DNA of 64,000 nucleotides, taken from NCBI GenBank assembly GCA_045106235.1, contig JBGCEJ010000023.1, positions 372,001 through 436,000 on the forward strand, written 5' to 3'. Numbering within the stretch: position 1 is the first letter of the stretch; the number at the start of each line of letters is the position of its first letter. Under the pieces are notes generated by a model. The model saw only the letters and a list, made by a program, of their open reading frames with translations, ran no database searches and was not told the DNA's origin. Of this stretch, positions 59,020 to 64,000 are shown in pieces. The position numbers were made by a program, and so were the translations under genes. The DNA comes from UBA4427 sp045106235. GTDB taxonomy: Bacteria; Myxococcota_A; UBA9160; UBA4427.

Positions 59020-59574
59020 ATGCAGAACCCCGATCACCTCGCGCCTTGCCTCGAAGTCCCGCCGACCCCCAGCGATGCAGCTGCGGACTCGGCCGCCGAT
59101 CCGCAGCACCAGCCCAATGATCAGCCACAAGAGCTCACCACGCGCAGCCGCGGCTTTACCCTGATTGAGATCATGGCGGTCGTCGTGATCATGGGCATGC
59201 TGATGGGCGTCCTCGCCGTCGGCATTACGTCCCAGCTCAACAAAGCCCGCATGCAGACCGCGAAGGGCCAGATCGCCCGCATCGAACAAGCCCTCGAGTT
59301 CTATCAGCTCGACAACGCGCGCTATCCCAATGCGGACCAGGGCCTCGAAGCCCTCGTGACAAAGCCCTCCGCCGCGCCGATTCCCCGGGACTACAACCCG
59401 GCGGGCTATATCAAGCCCGACGCCCTCGATGATCCCTGGGGCCAAGCCTTCGAGTACAAGATCCCGGGGACCCAAAACCCTCATTCCTTCGACATTTGGT
59501 CCATCGGCCCCGACGGCGCACCCGGCGGCGACGATATCGGCAATTGGTCGACCCGCGACAACGACAACGCGTAG
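59020..59574 (+). CDS. gspG: Type II secretion major pseudopilin
   Basis: Major pseudopilin of 184 residues before processing. The prepilin peptidase site is SRG|FTLIEIMAVVVIMGML with Glu5, followed by the hydrophobic assembly helix. The calcium-binding C-terminal part has RIEQALEFYQLDNARYPNADQGLEALV, YIKPDALDDPWGQAF and FDIWSIGPDGAPGGDDIGNW, all canonical GspG. The leader before the cleavage site would be 45 residues from the ATG at 59020, or 54 from a GTG at 58993, far longer than the usual 5-15. GGAG lies 10 bases before the ATG. No start closer to the cleavage site is visible. Confidence 0.94.
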   Translation: MQNPDHLAPCLEVPPTPSDAAADSAADPQHQPNDQPQELTTRSRGFTLIEIMAVVVIMGMLMGVLAVGITSQLNKARMQTAKGQIARIEQALEFYQLDNARYPNADQGLEALVTKPSAAPIPRDYNPAGYIKPDALDDPWGQAFEYKIPGTQNPHSFDIWSIGPDGAPGGDDIGNWSTRDNDNA

Positions 59575-59597
59575 AGGCGTCGCCGCGAGGCCCCGTC

Positions 59598-60281
59598 ATG
59601 AGAAGGTCAAATCCGATGATCCCCGATCGCGCGCTGCAGCGGGACAAGGCCCGCCAGGGCTTCACGATGATCGAGATCATCGCCGTCGTCGCCATTTTCG
59701 CGATGATCTTCGCAATTGGCATTCCGCAGCTCAACACGTCGAAAAAGAAAATTCTCAAAAACGAGGCCGAGAACCTCGCCGCGAGTTTTGAGTACGCGCG
59801 CCAGCGTGCTGTCATGACCGGAGTCTCACATCGGGTCCTGATTGACCTCGAAAACGGCGCGTACCGAACGGAGTGGTGGGTCTCTGAAGAAGAGGCCTAC
59901 GGCGCGCTCGAAGACGGCAATCAGGGGTTCGGCCTCGACCTCACCTCGACTCTGGGCGGCGAAGATGGGGGCGACGGGAGCTACGACGCGCGCTCGCCCC
60001 TGGATCTCTTTCCGCCGGAGCGCGCGGAACGCGATTTCTATCCCGTACCAAACCGCCAGCTCGGTGCTTTCACGTGGCTTCACGATGCCGTCTATTTCGT
60101 TGGGCTCGATGGATCCTCCGGATGGATCGAGTCCAACGAGGTTCAGATCGTCTTCAGCGCCGATGGCACGACGGACTTCGCGCTGCTCGAATTGGCCGAT
60201 AGCGACGAGAACCATCGCACGCTCGAAATTGAACCCATCCTGAACCGCGTGCGACAGCGCGACGGCGAGGCGCGATCGTGA
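59598..60281 (+). CDS. gspH: Type II secretion minor pseudopilin GspH
   Basis: 227-residue pseudopilin precursor. Cleavage site ARQG|FTMIEIIAVVAIF with Glu5, then KKILKNEAENLAASFEYARQRAVMTGVSHRVLIDLENG, the GspH/FimT-type beta-rich domain. The later segment YPVPNRQLGAFTWLHDAVYFVGLDG and FSADGTTDFALLEL continue the family pattern. An acidic insertion (GGEDGGDGSYD) separates them. ATG at 59598 has GAGG seven bases upstream; an ATG at 59616 is also possible. It overlaps gspI by four bases. Confidence 0.86.
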   Translation: MRRSNPMIPDRALQRDKARQGFTMIEIIAVVAIFAMIFAIGIPQLNTSKKKILKNEAENLAASFEYARQRAVMTGVSHRVLIDLENGAYRTEWWVSEEEAYGALEDGNQGFGLDLTSTLGGEDGGDGSYDARSPLDLFPPERAERDFYPVPNRQLGAFTWLHDAVYFVGLDGSSGWIESNEVQIVFSADGTTDFALLELADSDENHRTLEIEPILNRVRQRDGEARS

Positions 60282-60937
60282 GCCTGAGGGCGGAGCCAAG
60301 CGGGCACGCAAACAGGAATGACCACACGAGCGGCCTAACACTGCTTGAAGTCCTCGCCGCGACCATGATCTTCGCCCTCGTGATGACGGTTTTGGTCGGC
60401 ACAAGTTCAAAGGCGGTCCATCGCTCGGGCACGGCCTCAAAACGCCTCGAAGCCAACCTCGTCGCGGACGCTTTCCTGGCCGACCTCGAGATCCAGATCA
60501 ACCAGCGCATCGCCCCCACCATCGAACAAGCCGAATCCAACCGAGAGGATTTCACGATCCAAGTTGCGCGGGCGAGCCTGCTCGGAGAAGCCACAGACGG
60601 TCCAAACTTAGGCCTCACCGGGTTTGGAAACGGAGAGGAGGACGCCGGCTCCGGGGCGCGTGAAATCGCGGGACTGCTCGCTGGAGATCTGCCCGAGGTG
60701 GTCAAGCATCTCTATCAATACGATATTGACGTGAGCTGGATCGATTCGAGTGGCGTTCAGAACGTCACGCGCACCACCTTCGCTTTCGATTGGCAGGCGG
60801 CCGCGCTCGAGTTCTCCGACCTCTTCAATGCGGGCAGTGAGGGAGAAGATCCAGCCGCGGAAGGGGAAGAAGGCGACGAGAGCGAAGAAGCTGAGGACGA
60901 GGCTCTGAACGAACTCCGCGAAGGAGCGCTTCCGTGA
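60278..60937 (+). CDS. gspI: Type II secretion minor pseudopilin GspI
   Basis: 219-residue precursor with prepilin site TSG|LTLLEVLAATMIFALVM (Glu5 present) after a 19-residue leader. The globular part is larger than usual for GspI and ends with a strongly acidic tail (EGEEGDESEEAEDEALNELREG). GTGA overlap with gspH and an overlap of four bases with gspJ show translational coupling. GspI normally forms the tip complex with GspJ and GspK; assignment rests on order and size as well as the signal. Confidence 0.82.
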   Translation: MSLRAEPSGHANRNDHTSGLTLLEVLAATMIFALVMTVLVGTSSKAVHRSGTASKRLEANLVADAFLADLEIQINQRIAPTIEQAESNREDFTIQVARASLLGEATDGPNLGLTGFGNGEEDAGSGAREIAGLLAGDLPEVVKHLYQYDIDVSWIDSSGVQNVTRTTFAFDWQAAALEFSDLFNAGSEGEDPAAEGEEGDESEEAEDEALNELREGALP

Positions 60938-61878
60938 CTCAGGCTAAAGCGGGCTTCACGCTCATCGAAGTCGTCGGCGCGGTCATTCTCACCGTCGTCA
61001 TCCTGGCGCTGGTCGGCACGATGTTCACTGAAAACGGGCGTCAGCGATCGGCTGCGCTGGAGAAGATGCGAGAGCGCCTTTCCGCGACGGGCGCACTCGA
61101 GCTACTCGCCCAGGATCTCGAGTCCGCTGTCCATCTTTCGCGGCCCGAAGGACGGGATCCCGAATCACACCCTTGGCGCTTCGTGGCGGCTGACCCCAGT
61201 GAGTACGGCGCCACCGCCTTTCGTTTCACCACCCAAAACGCGCCCCAATCGAACCGAGGGCCGAATTCCTCGGGCTGGGTCGACGTCGCCTATTTCCTCG
61301 CAGAAGGCGAACAGGGCCAGCGCACGCTCTGGCGCTGGCTCTCACCACGCCCGCCCTTCGAGGCGAATGCCTCGTTCCCCGACGCCGGCGACGATGGCGC
61401 CATGCGAATGATGACCGGAATCAGCGATTTCGGCGTGCGCTTCCTCGACGCTGAAGGCGGCTGGGTGGATGAATGGGATTCGACCTTCTACCCACCGGAA
61501 GCGGCGCTCCCCGAGGCCGCCGAAATCTCGATCTCGCTGATGCGCAAGGCCCGTCCCGGGGAAGCGGACGTCGACACGACGCATGTCCCCGGCCTAATCC
61601 ATAGTCGCCGCGTAGCGCTCATGATGCGCCCCATCGATGTCGCGGCGCTGATTGAACTCGCGGCGGATGCCAATGCCGAGGAAGACGGCTGCTTCACGAT
61701 CGAAGCCTGCCTACGCGAAGGCGATACCGAGTGGTACCAGTCCGAGCTGAACGAGGACTGCGACGGGGACGACCGGCTCTGCGACCTGCTCGCGAATCCC
61801 GGGGATAGCTGCTTCAGCGAAATCGAATCTTCCTATCCCGATGTGGCTTCGCGTGCGCCCGAGGGCTGCTCTTCATGA
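60934..61878 (+). CDS. gspJ: Type II secretion minor pseudopilin GspJ
   Basis: 314-residue precursor with a short 7-residue leader, KAG|FTLIEVVGAVILTVVILALVG. The body has LSATGALELLAQDLESAVHLSRPEG and FRFTTQNAP, as in GspJ. The C-terminal 75 residues are acidic and hold six cysteines (GCFTIEAC, EDCDGDDRLC, DSC, EGC), unusual for the family and suggesting disulfides or metal binding outside the membrane. Coupled by four-base overlaps to gspI and gspK. Confidence 0.84.
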   Translation: MTQAKAGFTLIEVVGAVILTVVILALVGTMFTENGRQRSAALEKMRERLSATGALELLAQDLESAVHLSRPEGRDPESHPWRFVAADPSEYGATAFRFTTQNAPQSNRGPNSSGWVDVAYFLAEGEQGQRTLWRWLSPRPPFEANASFPDAGDDGAMRMMTGISDFGVRFLDAEGGWVDEWDSTFYPPEAALPEAAEISISLMRKARPGEADVDTTHVPGLIHSRRVALMMRPIDVAALIELAADANAEEDGCFTIEACLREGDTEWYQSELNEDCDGDDRLCDLLANPGDSCFSEIESSYPDVASRAPEGCSS

Positions 61879-63080
61879 GTGAAGCGAAACGACCGCAAAG
61901 CGGACCCGCAAGGAACGAGCGGGGCATCGTCCTGGCCATCGTCCTCGTCATGATCTTTGCGCTGATCACGGCGGTCTACGCATTCCAACGGCGCGCCATC
62001 ATCAATACAACGATCGCCCAGAACCGACTCGCTACAGCAGAGGCCGATGCACTCGCTCGCGGCGGCCTGCGCGTGGCCGAAGCGGTTGTTTTCCTCACCC
62101 GGCTGAAATCCGCCGCGGACGAAGCCGGCATCGGAGGCCCCCCCAGCCTCCCCGGCCAGAATGGCGAAGATGATGGCCCCGCATCTGGCCTCCTCGGCAA
62201 GGGAATCGGAGGCGCTGAGGCTTGGGCGCGAATGGCCGATTTCCCTCTGGATCTTGGCCAGGGACGCATGCTGCGAATCTCAGTGGAGGACGAGGGGGCC
62301 AGGCTCAACATCAACGCCTTGGTTCCGCCTGAAGCCCCGGCGGCTGAGGGAGAAGATGACGATGACGACAGCCGGACGAATTCTGATGACTTTGAGGACG
62401 CCGAGCAGTACCTCACGGAAGTCATCCGCTACATCGTCGAGGGCATGGACGGGACGCCCGAAGAGAAAAACTACGACGAGCTCGAGATCGCCCAGAACCT
62501 CATCGATTACATGGACCCTGACGACACAGCGCGCACGGGTCGAAGCGAAGACGCGAATTACCGGGATCAAGACCCGCCCTACGGCGCTCGCAATGGACCT
62601 TTCCTGAGCTTCGAAGAAATTGGCCTCGTCGACGGCGTGGACGAGAAGCTTCTCAACGAGATGCGTCATTATCTGACGGTCCACCCCATCGGAAGCACGG
62701 CCGGGATCAATCTGAACCGCGCCCAGCCCTGGGTACTTAGCCTCGTGTACGCGGGAATCAGCGGTGATCGCGAAATGGTCCGAGAGCAGACGGTTCGAGA
62801 CCTTTGGCAGATCAGGAAGAAGGACAAGATCGTCTGCGAGGACAGTTCCGCAGACCCCGCCCGATGCGTTCCCTTGAATGAGGTCGGGAACGGTGCCCTC
62901 GGTGAGGGGTCTTTCTACCCCGAAACGCCGCTGCCTGCCAAACCCAGCGTCTTCCGAGTCGTAGCCGAGGCCAGCGTGGATGGACTGAGTCGACGAATCG
63001 AAGCCGTCTACGACACACGGCCGACTGCGGGCCCTCAGCTGCTATCTTGGCGACGCCTGCGGGGAAGCGACACTCCGTAG
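61875..63080 (+). CDS. gspK: Type II secretion minor pseudopilin GspK
   Basis: 401-residue tip pseudopilin. The signal is NERG|IVLAIVLVMIFALITA and, as is typical of GspK, lacks Glu at position 5. The large globular domain includes LRISVEDEGARLNINALV, EIAQNLIDYMDPDD, NGPFLSFEEIGLVDGVDEKLLNEMRHYLTV and INLNRAQPWVL, the standard helical GspK core. An acidic stretch (EGEDDDDDSRTNSDDFED) interrupts it around residue 160. It overlaps gspJ by four bases. 125 bases separate it from the GspL/PilM-like gene. Confidence 0.92.
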   Translation: MSEAKRPQSGPARNERGIVLAIVLVMIFALITAVYAFQRRAIINTTIAQNRLATAEADALARGGLRVAEAVVFLTRLKSAADEAGIGGPPSLPGQNGEDDGPASGLLGKGIGGAEAWARMADFPLDLGQGRMLRISVEDEGARLNINALVPPEAPAAEGEDDDDDSRTNSDDFEDAEQYLTEVIRYIVEGMDGTPEEKNYDELEIAQNLIDYMDPDDTARTGRSEDANYRDQDPPYGARNGPFLSFEEIGLVDGVDEKLLNEMRHYLTVHPIGSTAGINLNRAQPWVLSLVYAGISGDREMVREQTVRDLWQIRKKDKIVCEDSSADPARCVPLNEVGNGALGEGSFYPETPLPAKPSVFRVVAEASVDGLSRRIEAVYDTRPTAGPQLLSWRRLRGSDTP

Positions 63081-63139
63081 GGGCGAGGCGCAGGAAACCC
63101 ACAGCTTTCCCGGCCCTCAGGACGAAAAGAAGACCGGTT

Positions 63140-63159
63140 CGGTCCGACGTAGCGGACCG
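63140..63159 (+). promoter_or_regulatory. Perfect hairpin between gspK and the GspL/PilM-like gene
   Basis: CGGTCCG (63140-63146) and CGGACCG (63153-63159) form a seven-base-pair stem with loop ACGTAG. There is no T tract. It could be a processing or stabilising element, or a protein-binding dyad, ahead of the assembly-platform gene. Confidence 0.45.
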
Positions 63160-63205
63160 TGTTCAATCGAAGTTGAAGTCAGTTAGGAAGGAGCAAAATC
63201 AAGCG

Positions 63206-64000
63206 ATGGGGATCTTGGAGCGCAGCGTGCTCGGACTCGATATCGGGTCCCATGGCATCAAGGCCGTCGAGCTAAAGGTCTCTCCCGGCAGCCTGCTGCC
63301 CGGACAGTTCCAGGTGCATCCGCGCGTCGACACGACCACGCCCCTCGCGGAACATTTGCAGCGCTTCATCAGCATGCATTCCCTGCCCACCAGCCAGGTC
63401 GCTTGCGCCCTGCCCGCGCGGAACCTCTCGACCCGCGTTCTCGAATTTCCGTTCTCCGATCGACGCCGCCTTGAACAAGCCATCCCCTTCGAAATCGAAG
63501 CGGAAACACCTTTCGAACTCGAAGACATCTACGTCGACTGGAACCTCCTCCGCGGTGAACGCAACCAGGGCATCGTTGCCGCAACGCTGGCCAAGCGAAC
63601 CCAGGTCGAACAGGCGCTCAGCGAACTCCAAGATGCCGGCTGCGATCCCCATATTCTCGAAGCCGAAGGCCTGGCACTCGCCAATCTCGCGCCGGCCTTC
63701 GCCCTCGAAGGCACGCATCTGATCACTGATATCGGCCACGAAAAAACGACGTACTGCGTACTCGCCGAGGGCCGCCCCCTGATGGCGCATAGCATCCCTG
63801 CCGGCGGACGAGCGATGACCGAAGCGATCGCCTCCGAGACGGGCCTCTCCTTCGAAGAAGCCGAAATGCGCAAATGCGAGAGTGGCGTATTGGGGCATGG
63901 TGCCGTTGGCGGTTCGCCGGGCGTCGGTGCCATCCTCGACCGCATCGCCCGAGAAGCCATCCGTACTCTCGAAGCCGCGGAAGCACGCCCCGGCGCCGGG
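63206..64000 (+). CDS. GspL/PilM-like actin-fold assembly protein, 5' part
   Basis: 265 codons are present before the window ends. The start ATG at 63206 has AAGGAG about 12 bases upstream. The protein begins with an actin-like phosphate loop LGLDIGSHGIKAVELK, followed by VACALPARNLSTRVLEFPF, FEIEAETPFELEDIYVDW, an internal LEAEGLALANLAPAF and the second phosphate loop LITDIGHEKTTYCVLAEGRP, then SIPAGGRAMTEAIA. This is the PilM/GspL cytoplasmic domain, the bridge between the ATPase and the membrane platform. Whether a GspL-type periplasmic domain follows, or the gene is a separate PilM, is outside the window. Confidence 0.88.
   Translation, partial: MGILERSVLGLDIGSHGIKAVELKVSPGSLLPGQFQVHPRVDTTTPLAEHLQRFISMHSLPTSQVACALPARNLSTRVLEFPFSDRRRLEQAIPFEIEAETPFELEDIYVDWNLLRGERNQGIVAATLAKRTQVEQALSELQDAGCDPHILEAEGLALANLAPAFALEGTHLITDIGHEKTTYCVLAEGRPLMAHSIPAGGRAMTEAIASETGLSFEEAEMRKCESGVLGHGAVGGSPGVGAILDRIAREAIRTLEAAEARPGAG

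Overview
This GC-rich, gene-dense window comes from a diderm bacterium. It has a type II secretion system, OmpA-like and Braun-type lipoproteins, an MglA-like GTPase, two Lon proteases, a CoaX-type pantothenate kinase and many GTG/TTG starts. Together these suggest a deltaproteobacterial lineage in the broad sense (Myxococcota, Binatota or Desulfobacterota-like). This is inference from gene content; there is no rRNA in the window to confirm it.

Layout. 1-5.9 kb: the end of birA, then coaX, then a tightly coupled trio (HEAT-like protein, MglA-like GTPase, triple-GAF protein with a degenerate GGDEF). 6-9.3 kb (minus): JAMM peptidase, TolB-like lipoprotein and ATP sulfurylase, with a potentially structured leader before sat and a clear intrinsic terminator after it. 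9.5-11.7 kb: a small alanine-rich lipoprotein ending in lysine, followed by two L,D-transpeptidases, which looks like an outer-membrane tethering module. 11.7-21.4 kb: Rrf2 regulator, ABC-F ATPase, RNase R, tRNA-Leu(CAG) followed by a degenerate tandem repeat, enoyl-CoA hydratase-like protein, aldo/keto reductase, Lon. 21.4-28.5 kb: surface-glycan genes (GT4, DegT aminotransferase, polyprenyl glycosylphosphotransferase, GT39-like, GT81-like) and a PilZ protein. 28.6-32.3 kb: a penicillin-acylase-like protein and a catalytically degenerate Y-family polymerase with a clamp-binding tail. 32.3-35.1 kb: pgk-tpiA-secG and tRNA-Leu(GAG).

35.3-45 kb is the most unusual part. A fusion of an alpha-oxoamine synthase with a GNAT-like acyltransferase, followed by a dihaem cytochrome c, is divergent from a soluble histidine kinase whose N-terminus resembles AraC-type ligand-binding domains. 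Next comes a four-gene operon on the minus strand: flavin reductase, DsbA-like thioredoxin, alpha/beta hydrolase and a WS/DGAT-like protein with a degraded active site. The arrangement resembles autoinducer synthase/sensor pairs (CqsA/CqsS, LqsA/LqsS), while the enzyme fusion also resembles the chemistry of bacterial ceramide synthesis. I consider this the best candidate for an undescribed system.

45-52.1 kb (minus): a dnaK-hsp20-lon-ompA-ubiB-like run headed by a heat-shock-like promoter. 52.3-64 kb: a type II secretion operon gspC-D-E-F-G-H-I-J-K followed by a GspL/PilM-like gene cut by the window end. Its secretin carries a C-terminal SPOR domain and its major pseudopilin has an unusually long leader.
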